DNA from: Rohdeia mirabilis
GTDB lineage: Bacteria; Planctomycetota; UBA1135; GCA-002686595
Reading direction: 5' to 3'
DNA: 64,000 bases
Assembly: GCA_007750655.1 (NCBI GenBank)
Contig: CP036290.1
Span: 2,604,001 to 2,668,000 of the forward strand
The translations under genes and the position numbers were made by a program. Below, piece by piece: positions 9,160 to 17,688 of the stretch; positions within the stretch are counted from its first letter, which is position 1; every line of letters starts with the position of its first letter. Below the pieces are notes generated by a model that ran no database searches, was not told the DNA's origin, and saw nothing but the letters and a program-made list of their open reading frames with translations.

Positions 9160-10238
9160 AGCTCCTGTTCCTGACCCAGATCCTCGACCGCGAGGACGGC
9201 ATCCTCGGCTTCGTCCCGCGCTGGATCGAAGGGCTCGCGCAGCACTGCGAGAGTGTGCGGGTCGTGGCTCTGGCCGTGGGCGACGACCTCGACCTGCCGA
9301 CCAACGTCGACGCGGTCGAGATCGGCCGCAAGGGTCGCGTGCGGCGTTTCATGCGCTACCACACGGCGCTCGGGGACGCGTTCGACCAGGGCTACGACAC
9401 CGTGCTGGCGCACATGGTCCCGCGCTACGCGTTGCTCGCCGCGACTCCGGCGCGTCGCCGCGGCGCCGGGCTCTACCTGTGGTACACGCACAAGGGCGTC
9501 GACGATCGACTGCGGCGCGCCGAACGGCTGGTGCGGAAGATCTTCACCGCGTCGGAGGAGTCCCTGCGACTCGAGACCCCCAAGCGCGTCGTCACGGGGC
9601 ACGGGATCGACGTGGCGCACTTCGCGCCGCTGGCGGCCGAACGGCGCACGCGCAGCGCCGACGCGATCGAGCTGCTGGGCGCCGGACGCCTCACACCCGC
9701 GAAGGACCCCGAGTCGGTGCTCGACGCCCTGGCGCAGCTCGTCGCGGACGGCATCGACGCGCGCCTCACCTGGGCCGGTGGGGGACTGGCGGCGGGTGAC
9801 GACGACTACGCCGACGGAATCCGCGCGCGGGTGGACGAGCTCGGCCTCGGCGAGCGCGTGCGCTGGCTCGGTCACGTGCCGTACCCCCAGATGCCCGACC
9901 TCTACCGCGCCGCGGACGTGCTCGTGAATTCGAGCCACACGGGCAGCGTGGACAAGGTCGTGCTCGAAGCCATGGCCTGCGGTGTGGCGCCGGTGACGTG
10001 CAACGAGAGCTTCGAACGGGTCTTCGCGTCGCTGCCCGCTGCCGGTGCGGCGCACCGGTTCGAGAAGCACGACGCGCGTTCGCTCGCCGCCGCCGTCCGC
10101 GGTCTCACGGTCGATCGCGGTCCTTCGGTCGCGTCGTCCGACCAACTCCGCGAGGTGGTCGTCCGGGACCACGAGGTCGACACCTTGATGGCGCGCCTCG
10201 TGCGCGAGATGGAACCCGCGCGTCGGAGTCGGGCGTGA
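9156..10238 (+). CDS. Glycosyltransferase family 4
   Basis: This 360-aa GT-B enzyme opens MKLLFLTQILDREDGILGFV. Donor-side landmarks are VVTGHGIDVAHFAPL, LLGAGRLTPAKDPESVLDAL and VNSSHTGSVDKVVLEAMACG. The first Glu of the usual E-x7-E pair is replaced here: the stretch reads HTGSVDKVVLE, so only the second Glu is clear. The protein may use a slightly different donor-site geometry. The start overlaps the preceding stop, and the stop overlaps the GTG of the GT2 gene. Confidence 0.85.
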   Translation: MKLLFLTQILDREDGILGFVPRWIEGLAQHCESVRVVALAVGDDLDLPTNVDAVEIGRKGRVRRFMRYHTALGDAFDQGYDTVLAHMVPRYALLAATPARRRGAGLYLWYTHKGVDDRLRRAERLVRKIFTASEESLRLETPKRVVTGHGIDVAHFAPLAAERRTRSADAIELLGAGRLTPAKDPESVLDALAQLVADGIDARLTWAGGGLAAGDDDYADGIRARVDELGLGERVRWLGHVPYPQMPDLYRAADVLVNSSHTGSVDKVVLEAMACGVAPVTCNESFERVFASLPAAGAAHRFEKHDARSLAAAVRGLTVDRGPSVASSDQLREVVVRDHEVDTLMARLVREMEPARRSRA

Positions 10239-11161
10239 CCGCGACGCCCCTGCACCCGCGCGTCTCGGTCGTCATCCCGTCCTGGAACACCAGCGAACTG
10301 ACGCGGCTCGCCCTCGAACACCTGTTCGCGAGCGACCTCGTGCCGCACCAGGTGGTGGTCGTCGACAACGGCAGCGAGGACGGTTCGGCCGACATGGTCG
10401 CAGAGCGCTTCCCGCAGGTCGAGCTGATCCGCAACCCGCGCAACGAGGGCTTCGCGATCGCCTGCAACCAGGGAATGCTCGCGTGCGACGGCGACTACGT
10501 CTTCCTGCTCAACACCGACACCGAGGTCGCGCCGGACGCGCTGTCGCTCCTCGTGGACTGGCTCGAGACGCACCCCGAGTACGGAGCCGCCGCCCCGCGC
10601 CTCGTGCACCGCTCGGGAGAGACCCAGCGCACCTGCATGGCCTTTCCGCGCTGGCGGACTCCGCTGTTCTTCGCCACGCCGTTCGAGCGTTGGTTCCCGA
10701 ACAGCGCCGAACTGCGGCGCTACTTCCTGCGCGACTGGGCCCAGGAGGACAGCCGCGACGCCGACCAACCGCCGGCGGCCGCGCTCCTGCTCAGGCGCAG
10801 CGCGCTCGACCAGGTCGGCCTGTTCGACGAGCGCCTGTGGCTGTTCTACAACGACGTCGACCTGTCCAAGCGCCTCGCCGACGCCGGCCATCGGACGCGC
10901 TACGTGGCCGAGGCAAGGGTCGTCCACCACGTGGGCGCCAGCACCTCGCGCTTCGCGGGTTTCGTCCCGATCTGGCACGACAACCGCCTGACGTACTTCC
11001 GCAAGCACTTCGGGTTCTGGGCCGGTCCGTGGGTGAAGGCCTGCGTGACGTTCACGATCACGGACCTGGTCGTGCGCACGCTGTGGAGCCGTCTGCGCGG
11101 GCGCCCGTGCGAGCCTCTCGGCCCGATCCTGGCCTCGTACCGCCGCTTCCTGCTCAGCTGA
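10235..11161 (+). CDS. Glycosyltransferase family 2 (WbbL/rhamnosyltransferase-like)
   Basis: This 308-aa GT-A enzyme is the only GT2 member of the cluster. It opens with PRVSVVIPSWNTSELTRLAL, has the VVVDNGSEDGSADMV strand and the LLNTDTEVAPDAL metal-binding region (a D-x-D equivalent). It ends with the FYNDVDLSKRLADAGHRTRY motif typical of WbbL-like rhamnosyltransferases, followed by a hydrophobic stretch. GTG at 10235 overlaps the previous stop (GTGA); the longer upstream frame is antisense-like and rejected. A rhamnose donor would fit the rhamnose nucleotide genes elsewhere in the window, but this is inference. Confidence 0.88.
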   Translation: MTATPLHPRVSVVIPSWNTSELTRLALEHLFASDLVPHQVVVVDNGSEDGSADMVAERFPQVELIRNPRNEGFAIACNQGMLACDGDYVFLLNTDTEVAPDALSLLVDWLETHPEYGAAAPRLVHRSGETQRTCMAFPRWRTPLFFATPFERWFPNSAELRRYFLRDWAQEDSRDADQPPAAALLLRRSALDQVGLFDERLWLFYNDVDLSKRLADAGHRTRYVAEARVVHHVGASTSRFAGFVPIWHDNRLTYFRKHFGFWAGPWVKACVTFTITDLVVRTLWSRLRGRPCEPLGPILASYRRFLLS

Positions 11162-11164
11162 CCC

Positions 11165-13042
11165 GTGCGCGCGATGACGTCCACCGCTCACACGATCGGG
11201 TCGGCCGCGGGTCCGCTCGCCCTGCCCACGCGCGCGGACGCGATCGCAGCGCTCGAGCGCTGTCTCGCCTGGCTGGTCGGCACGCGCGACGACGCGGGCC
11301 GTCTGATCTGTCCGGACCACCGGATCGAGCACACGGGCAAGAGCGCCTGCGTCGCGATCCTCGCGCTCGAGCTGTACCTGGCGACCGGCGACGCCAACCA
11401 CCTCGCCACCGCGCTCGGCCAGGGGCGGCGCCTCGTCGCGCGCCTCGAACGCGAAGGCACGAGCCCCTGTCACACGTTCCGCCCCGGACGCCACGACCCG
11501 TTCAACTGCTCGAACAGCGTGATCGACGGCGGCGCGTGCAGCGACGCTCTGGCGAGCCTGTGCCTCGAGCTGGGCGACGAGCTCGGCCCGGACGACCGCG
11601 CTGCCTTCTCGCACGCGGCGCTGCTGCACGCGGACACGTACCTCAAGTACGCCTGTCGCGACAAGGGCGTCCCGGCCCAACGCGCCTGGGCCCTGACCGG
11701 ACTCGCCAGCGCCTGGGCACTCGATCCGCGCGACGAGTGGAAGGACGCGGTGCTCGAGGCGCTGGACCTGATCGCGGGCGTCCAGCGCGGCGACGGCAGC
11801 TATCCGTACCACCCGCTCGACTGGGGCGCGGGGCACCCTGGAGCGGCCGACGCGTCGAGCTTCTACCAGTCGCGCGTCACCGGCTTCAGTCTGTTCGCGC
11901 TGGAGCGCCTGGGCATCGATCCGACCTCTGCACCGCACGCCGAGCGACTCGCGAGCGGACTGCGGTTCCTCGAGGGGCTCGTCGGGCCCGACGGGATCAA
12001 GTGCGGCCTGCTCGAAGCCAAGCCCTGGTACTGGGGCGCGGGCGAGGAGGTCGCCTCGAACCCGTTCGACGTGCACGCGCTGAGCGCCGGCGCGCGGACG
12101 TTCGACGAGCGCTCGGCCGAACGACGACTCGCCGCGCGTCGCTCGCTCGCCGCCTGGATCGAGCACCTCGAGCCGAGCGGGCGACCGACGAGCCACCGCC
12201 CGGGACCCGGGCGCGGTCGCAGCTACCAGTGCGCGACGTTCTGGGCCGCGCACGCCTGTTGGGCCGCGCGGGCGCTGCGCGACTGGCCCGAGACGGATGC
12301 GCCCGACGTCGTCGACCCGGGCGCCACCGGCCTCACCTGGTTCGCGGACGCCGAACTGGCCCGCTTCGACGCGCCGGGCCTGGTGGCCTGGGTGCGCGGC
12401 GCGCGGCCGCCGGGCAACGCGATGCACGGCTCGCCCTGCGGCAACGGTCCGATCCGGGTCGTGGCCCTCGACCCCGACGGCCGCTGGCGCGAGCAGCTGC
12501 CGCGCTGCCGACTCGGCGGCGCGAACAGCGGCGAGTGGAACGGCGTCCGCGGCCCGATCTCGCCGCGGCGCGGATGGCGGGCGGGAGGGGCCGATCAGCG
12601 CTTCAGCCTCTGGCTCGCACGGGTGGCCTGGCGCCGCGGCGCGCGCCTCGACGCGCTGGCGGAACCGCTGCGACACCTGCGGCGCGACGTGCTGGCGTTC
12701 GCCCATCCGCGGGTGTCGAGCGGCTTCGCCCGCCAGGTCGCCAGCCGGGTGGACGGCGATGTCCTCGAGCTGACCGCGGCACTGGCCTGGCGCGACGGAA
12801 CGGCGGTCCCGAACAGTCGGGTGGTGCGGCGCTACCGGATCGCCGACGGCGCGCTCGAGGTCGAGGAGCGACTGCTCGACGCCGGCGGTGCGCGGGACGT
12901 CGAGCACCGACTCCCGACGGCGGCTCGGCCCGGGCGGGACCCGCTCGGTGGCTCGACGAAGGCCGTGAGCGACGACGGAACGCGGTGCTGGAGCCTCGGT
13001 CCGAAGCGACCGTCCGAACGCTCGGAGCCCCCGGCCGGGTAG
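11165..13042 (+). CDS. Putative polysaccharide lyase/hydrolase with toroid-like domain
   Basis: This 625-aa protein has an N-terminal helical half (residues about 20-380) with repeated Trp/His/Asp-rich helices (GSYPYHPLDWGAGHPGAA, LEAKPWYWGAGEEVASNPFD) that resembles the alpha/alpha toroid of heparinase-type lyases and six-hairpin glycosidases. The C-terminal half looks all-beta (LTAALAWRDGT, ALEVEERLLDAGG), like the beta-sandwich that follows the toroid in heparinase II/III proteins. No signal peptide is visible. The gene starts with GTG three bases after the GT2 stop; an ATG lies three codons further in. A role in trimming or cleaving the glycan made by the cluster is inferred. The family assignment comes from motif impression only. 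Confidence 0.6.
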   Translation: MRAMTSTAHTIGSAAGPLALPTRADAIAALERCLAWLVGTRDDAGRLICPDHRIEHTGKSACVAILALELYLATGDANHLATALGQGRRLVARLEREGTSPCHTFRPGRHDPFNCSNSVIDGGACSDALASLCLELGDELGPDDRAAFSHAALLHADTYLKYACRDKGVPAQRAWALTGLASAWALDPRDEWKDAVLEALDLIAGVQRGDGSYPYHPLDWGAGHPGAADASSFYQSRVTGFSLFALERLGIDPTSAPHAERLASGLRFLEGLVGPDGIKCGLLEAKPWYWGAGEEVASNPFDVHALSAGARTFDERSAERRLAARRSLAAWIEHLEPSGRPTSHRPGPGRGRSYQCATFWAAHACWAARALRDWPETDAPDVVDPGATGLTWFADAELARFDAPGLVAWVRGARPPGNAMHGSPCGNGPIRVVALDPDGRWREQLPRCRLGGANSGEWNGVRGPISPRRGWRAGGADQRFSLWLARVAWRRGARLDALAEPLRHLRRDVLAFAHPRVSSGFARQVASRVDGDVLELTAALAWRDGTAVPNSRVVRRYRIADGALEVEERLLDAGGARDVEHRLPTAARPGRDPLGGSTKAVSDDGTRCWSLGPKRPSERSEPPAG

Positions 13043-13079
13043 GCTCTAGCGGCGCTCCGTCCCGCGCCCGTCTCCCCCG

Positions 13080-15257
13080 ATGAACGACTCCGAGCACGCC
13101 GCCGAGCTGCGCGGCTCCGCGCCCGATCCCGGGCACCGCCCCGACAGCAGCCCGCTCCCGTCCGGCGGTTCGGCGGGCCTGCGCGGTGCCCTGGTCTGTG
13201 GCATCGCCCTGGGCGCGTTCGACGCCCTGCGCGCCTGGCTGTCGATCCGCTCGGTGCCGGCCGAGCAACTGCTCGACGGCGCCCCGTCCGGCGTGGTCGA
13301 GCTCCTGCTCGGCACGGCCGCGAGCATCGGCCTGTGGTCGCTGCTCCTCGCCCCGGTCGGCCTCGTCGGCGGTTTCCTCCTGGGCCGTCGGCCCGTGTTG
13401 GCAGCCGCCCTGCCGCTCGCTCTCGGCCTCGGCGCCGCCGGCTTCTGGGTCGCGCGCCAACGCTTCCAGTCCGGTCTTCCGGTGGCGTCCACCCAGAGTC
13501 TGATGCTGGCCCTCGGTGTCCTCGCGCTGGCCACCGTGGTCGCTCTGGTGCTGGCCCGTGGCGTGCGGCGGCTGCCGTTCTTCCCGTTGCTCGCTCTCGC
13601 GGCCGGCAGCGGACTCTTCGGAGCGGGTTGGATGTGGACCGAGGCCGCGCACGCCAAGTCGACGGGTGAACTCAACGAGCGCAACCGCGACCTGCCCAAC
13701 GTGCTCTTCGTGGTGGTGGACGCGTTGCGCGCCGATGCCCTGCACTGCTACGGCAACGAACGGGCGCGCACGCCGGCGATCGACGGTCTGGCCGAGCGCG
13801 GCGCACTGTTCGACCACGCCAGTGTCCAGGCCCCGTACACCTGGACGAGCTTCGGTTCGTTCTTCACGGGCAAGTACCCGCGTCGCCACGGCCTGATGAA
13901 GATGGCACCCGGCGTGGCGCTGCCGGCCAACGTGACGATGGCGTCGTACCTCGACGCCGCGGTGCGCAAGGACGGTGTCGCGATGGAGCCCGGCGACGTC
14001 TCGGCCGGCGCGTTCCTGATGGGGGCCCTGTCCCACGGAACCGGGCTCGCGCGCGGGTTCGACGACATCTGCGAACTGACGCGCGGCAACGACCTGATCC
14101 GGTCGGCGGACCGCTGGAGCCAGTTCCGCGCCTGGACGATCCTGGGCACGATTTGGACCAAGGCGAAGGCCAAGCTCGATCCGGACCTGCACGTGACGAC
14201 GGCGAAGCGCTGGCTCGCCGAGCACTCCGATCGACGCTTCTTCGCCTTCGTGCACCTGTTCTCGGCGCACACGCCCTACGACCCGCCCGAACCCTTCCGG
14301 TCCTGGTACGTGGATCCCGAGTACGACGGGCCGATCCAGAGCTTCTGGGCCGAGGACCGCCGCACGATCGAGCGCGGCGAGTACGTCCCGACCGTCGACG
14401 ACCGGCGTCAGATCTACGACCTGTACATGGGCGGCGTCTCGAAGGCCGACCACGACATCGGAGTCCTGCTCGCCCAGCTCGAAGAGAGCGGAGTCCTCGA
14501 GAACACGTTGGTCGTCATCAGCTCCGACCACGGCGAGGACTTCGGCGAGGGCGGACGTTGGGAGCACAACCACATGTACCGCTCGAACCTGCACGTGCCC
14601 CTGGTGATGTGCTGGCCGGACGGCTTCGAGGGCGGCGTGCGCGTGTCCGAAACGGTCGAGAGCATCGACGTCTTCCCGACGGTTCTCGACGCCATGGGGC
14701 TCGAGCGGCCGCCCGTCGCGACGCCGCAGGACGAGGTCGACGGCGCATCGCTGTTGCCGATGATGCGCGGCTTCTCGGACTGGGACCGACGCTTCACCTA
14801 CGCCGAGGACTCTTCGTTCGTCTCGATCTCGACGCCCGAAGCGATGCTGGTGCTCGACCGCTTCGCCGTGAAGCCGGACGGTTGGGCCGTCGCGCTCGAG
14901 GAGAACCTCGGAACGATTCGCTTCCACGACCTCGAGTCCGACCCCAGGCAGCGCAACGACCTGTTCGAGAAGATCGTGCGGGCGCCCGAGGCTTCGGAGG
15001 CAGCGCGGGCGGAGGTCCTCGCACTCGTCGACGAACTGCGCGCCGAACTCCTCGAGTGGAACGCGACGATGCCGATCGACGTCGAAGCGGTCGTGCGCTC
15101 CGATCGCGATCTCGAGACCGAGGCCAACACGCGCGCCGCCCTGGCCGAGCTGGAGCGCCTGGCCGAGATCGGCTACACGGAGGAGACGTTCCGCTACCGC
15201 GGTGACGAACTGCGCCAGCGGGTTCTCGAGCTGCGCGCCGAGCGGGACCGCGAGTGA
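13080..15257 (+). CDS. Membrane-anchored sulfatase-superfamily protein lacking the formylglycine motif
   Basis: This 725-aa protein has about five N-terminal membrane spans (residues about 40-185), then an alkaline-phosphatase-fold sulfatase domain. Metal-site motifs are VLFVVVDALRAD (Asp214), HLFSAHTPYDPP and SSDHGEDFGE. At the nucleophile position the usual C/S-x-P-x-R is replaced by Thr254 in APYTWTSFGSFFTG, so it cannot be matured to formylglycine. Relatives with Thr at this place transfer phospho-groups or have uncertain activity. It precedes a GT4 gene whose GTG overlaps its stop. A phosphoethanolamine- or phosphoglycerol-transferase-like role on the glycan or lipid is a better guess than sulfate-ester hydrolysis. 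Confidence 0.85.
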   Translation: MNDSEHAAELRGSAPDPGHRPDSSPLPSGGSAGLRGALVCGIALGAFDALRAWLSIRSVPAEQLLDGAPSGVVELLLGTAASIGLWSLLLAPVGLVGGFLLGRRPVLAAALPLALGLGAAGFWVARQRFQSGLPVASTQSLMLALGVLALATVVALVLARGVRRLPFFPLLALAAGSGLFGAGWMWTEAAHAKSTGELNERNRDLPNVLFVVVDALRADALHCYGNERARTPAIDGLAERGALFDHASVQAPYTWTSFGSFFTGKYPRRHGLMKMAPGVALPANVTMASYLDAAVRKDGVAMEPGDVSAGAFLMGALSHGTGLARGFDDICELTRGNDLIRSADRWSQFRAWTILGTIWTKAKAKLDPDLHVTTAKRWLAEHSDRRFFAFVHLFSAHTPYDPPEPFRSWYVDPEYDGPIQSFWAEDRRTIERGEYVPTVDDRRQIYDLYMGGVSKADHDIGVLLAQLEESGVLENTLVVISSDHGEDFGEGGRWEHNHMYRSNLHVPLVMCWPDGFEGGVRVSETVESIDVFPTVLDAMGLERPPVATPQDEVDGASLLPMMRGFSDWDRRFTYAEDSSFVSISTPEAMLVLDRFAVKPDGWAVALEENLGTIRFHDLESDPRQRNDLFEKIVRAPEASEAARAEVLALVDELRAELLEWNATMPIDVEAVVRSDRDLETEANTRAALAELERLAEIGYTEETFRYRGDELRQRVLELRAERDRE

Positions 15258-16480
15258 ACCAGGCGGCGCATCTCCCCGAGCGGCTCGACCTCGTCGCGAA
15301 CGCGCGCATTCCGTCCCTGCGAGCCCAATCGGTCCAGGTGCTGCACGTGGCCAGTGCCTTCGCGAGCCGGGTCTCCCACGTGAGGCTCTTGCACGCGCGC
15401 CGGCATCCACAGCCGCAGCTGCCCGTCGGGCGCGAACTGTTCGAGTACTACGGCGTGCCCGCAGGTCCGCGCCCCAACGTCGTCGCGCTGCCGTGCATCG
15501 ACTGGATCGACCGCGTTCCCACGCAGCTGCAGTACGCCCCGGCGCGGCTCCAGGAGTTGAGCTTCGCGCGCTCGGCCGCCCGTGCGGTGCGCCGCGAGTC
15601 CGGCCGGGCCTGGGTCTACTCGCGCGAGGCGGAGACGGCGCTCGCCCTGTTGCGCCGCGGGATTCCCGACGTCTTCGTCGAGATCCACCGGGTTCCCGGT
15701 GGCCGACTGCGGCGGCGCTGGCTGCGGGCGGTCTGCCGCCGCGCGACCGGCCTCGTCGCGATCTCCGGGGGTGTGGCCGAGGACCTGATCGCGCTCGGCG
15801 CCGATCGGGGTGTGGTGACGGTCGAGCACGACGGCGTGGCGCTCGACCACTACGTCGACGTGCCGCCGATGGAGCAGGCCAGGTCGGAGCTCGGCCTCGC
15901 CCCGAACGCGCCGACGGTGGTCTACGCCGGATCCCTGTTGCCCTGGAAGGGCGTCGACGTCCTGCTCGGTGCGGCCGAGCGCCTGCCCGCCACCCGTTTC
16001 GTCGTGGTCGGCGGCGACGCGGACGCGATCGCGGGTCTGCGCGCGCGCCACGGCGAGCTCGCCAACGTGCGCTTCGACGGCTTCCGACCGCCGGAGGAGG
16101 TGCGTCGCTACCTGGCCGCCGCCGACGTGGCGGTCGTCCCGAACCGCTCGACGCCCGCGATCAGTGCGCGCTACACCTCACCGCTGAAGGTCTTCGAGGC
16201 GATGGGAGCCGGAACCGCGGTGGTCGCCAGCGACCTCTTCTCCATGCGCGACATCCTCGAACACGATCGGACCGGTTGGTTGGTGGCCCCCGACGACCCC
16301 GACGCCCTGGCGCGCGGACTCGCGATCGTGCTCAGCGATCCGAACCTGCGGATCAAGCTCGTGACGCACGCGCGCAAGGAGGTCACTCGCCGTTCGTGGG
16401 ACTCGCGGGCGCGTCGACTGATCGAGTGGATGGGACAGCGGAGCGCAGCGGCGAGGATCGAGGAACAGGGCGCGCGATGA
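15254..16480 (+). CDS. Glycosyltransferase family 4
   Basis: This 408-aa GT-B enzyme starts with GTG overlapping the sulfatase-family stop. The acceptor half has VLHVASAFASRVSHVRLLHA and a FVEIHRVPGG turn. The donor half has VTVEHDGVALDHY, VVYAGSLLPWKGVDVLLGAA and RYTSPLKVFEAMGAGTAVVA, where Ser-Pro-Leu-Lys-x-x-Glu replaces the more common E-x7-E, as in several GT4 subfamilies. The stop overlaps the next ATG. Substrate unknown. Confidence 0.87.
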   Translation: MNQAAHLPERLDLVANARIPSLRAQSVQVLHVASAFASRVSHVRLLHARRHPQPQLPVGRELFEYYGVPAGPRPNVVALPCIDWIDRVPTQLQYAPARLQELSFARSAARAVRRESGRAWVYSREAETALALLRRGIPDVFVEIHRVPGGRLRRRWLRAVCRRATGLVAISGGVAEDLIALGADRGVVTVEHDGVALDHYVDVPPMEQARSELGLAPNAPTVVYAGSLLPWKGVDVLLGAAERLPATRFVVVGGDADAIAGLRARHGELANVRFDGFRPPEEVRRYLAAADVAVVPNRSTPAISARYTSPLKVFEAMGAGTAVVASDLFSMRDILEHDRTGWLVAPDDPDALARGLAIVLSDPNLRIKLVTHARKEVTRRSWDSRARRLIEWMGQRSAAARIEEQGAR

Positions 16481-17688
16481 AGGTTCTCTATCTCACGGAC
16501 TCGCTGTCGGACCTCGACGGCGTCGGACGCTACACCGTGTGCCTGCTCCAGGCGCTCGAGGCGGCACGCCCCGACTTCGAGCCGCGCGTCCATCTGGCGC
16601 GCAAGCACCGACCGACGAGCGCCGACGTGCCCCAGCACTGGCCGGTGGCCGTCACGCTGCCGCCGGACTACTTCTTCTACATGGCGCGCTCGCGCTTCTG
16701 GCCGAGCCTCGTGCAGTCCACCTGGCGCGTCGCCCGCGCCGCCCGGCACGTGGACCTGGTCCACGGCATCAAGGACTATCCGCACAACCTCGTGGGCCTG
16801 TTGGGCGCGCGGCTCGCGGGCAAGCCGTTCGTCGCGACCGCGCACGGCACGTACACCGTCCAACCGTTGCTCGACGCGCGGCATCGTCGACTGTCGCGCT
16901 GGGCCTATCAGCGCTTCGACGCGATGATCACGGTCTCGCGCTACACGGCTCGACGCCTCGCGGAGGTGTTGGGGCAGTCGGTGGACGAGGTCGGCTCGCT
17001 GCACGTGGGGCGAGCCCACGTCACGACGGTGCCGAACTGCGTCGACCCGGCGCCGTTCGAACGTCCGGCCGAGGTCGGGCGACGGCCCTGGCACGACTGG
17101 CGCTTCACGCTCGGGATCGGCGAACTGAAGGAACGCAAGGGGCACCACGTGGCGCTGGAGGCCTGGGCGCGGGTGGCGGCGCAGCGCCCCGACCTGCACC
17201 ACGTCCTGGTCGGCAATCGCCCCGGCGACGACTACGAACGCAGCTTGCTCGCCATCGGCGAGGCGCACGGCGTGGGAGATCGGCTGCACCTCGTGGGCAA
17301 CGTCGACGAGGAGGAGAAGCGCGATCTGCTGCAGCGCTGCGAAGCGTTCGTCCACACGCCCGTGCGCGCGGCGGACGGAGGTTTCGAGGGCTTCGGGATC
17401 GTCTATCTCGAAGCGTCGGCCTGCGCCAAGCCGGTGCTCGGCACGCTCGACTGCGGCGCCGAGGACGCGATCGTGAACGAGACGACCGGACTCCTGGTCG
17501 AGCCGAACGTCGAGGCCGCCAGCGCCGGTCTGGCCCGACTGGTGGACGACGGGGATCTGCGCGCGCGGCTGGGCCGCAACGGACTCGCCCACGCCCGCGC
17601 GAACACCTGGGCGCGCAATGCGGAACGGGTGCTCGGCGTGTACTCGAAGGTCCTGGCGCGACGCACGGGTACGGACACGGAGCGATGA
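16477..17688 (+). CDS. Glycosyltransferase family 4
   Basis: This 403-aa GT-B enzyme opens MKVLYLTDSLSDLDGVGRYT, with the Gly-Val-Gly-Arg-Tyr acceptor-loop pattern common in mannosyl- and rhamnosyl-type GT4 proteins. It continues with TAHGTYTVQPLL and MITVSRYTARRLAEVL. The donor half contains TVPNCVDPAPF, TLGIGELKERKGHHVALEAW and EGFGIVYLEASACAKPVLGT with E-x7-E intact. ATGA overlaps tie it to both the preceding GT4 and the following flippase. Confidence 0.9.
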   Translation: MKVLYLTDSLSDLDGVGRYTVCLLQALEAARPDFEPRVHLARKHRPTSADVPQHWPVAVTLPPDYFFYMARSRFWPSLVQSTWRVARAARHVDLVHGIKDYPHNLVGLLGARLAGKPFVATAHGTYTVQPLLDARHRRLSRWAYQRFDAMITVSRYTARRLAEVLGQSVDEVGSLHVGRAHVTTVPNCVDPAPFERPAEVGRRPWHDWRFTLGIGELKERKGHHVALEAWARVAAQRPDLHHVLVGNRPGDDYERSLLAIGEAHGVGDRLHLVGNVDEEEKRDLLQRCEAFVHTPVRAADGGFEGFGIVYLEASACAKPVLGTLDCGAEDAIVNETTGLLVEPNVEAASAGLARLVDDGDLRARLGRNGLAHARANTWARNAERVLGVYSKVLARRTGTDTER

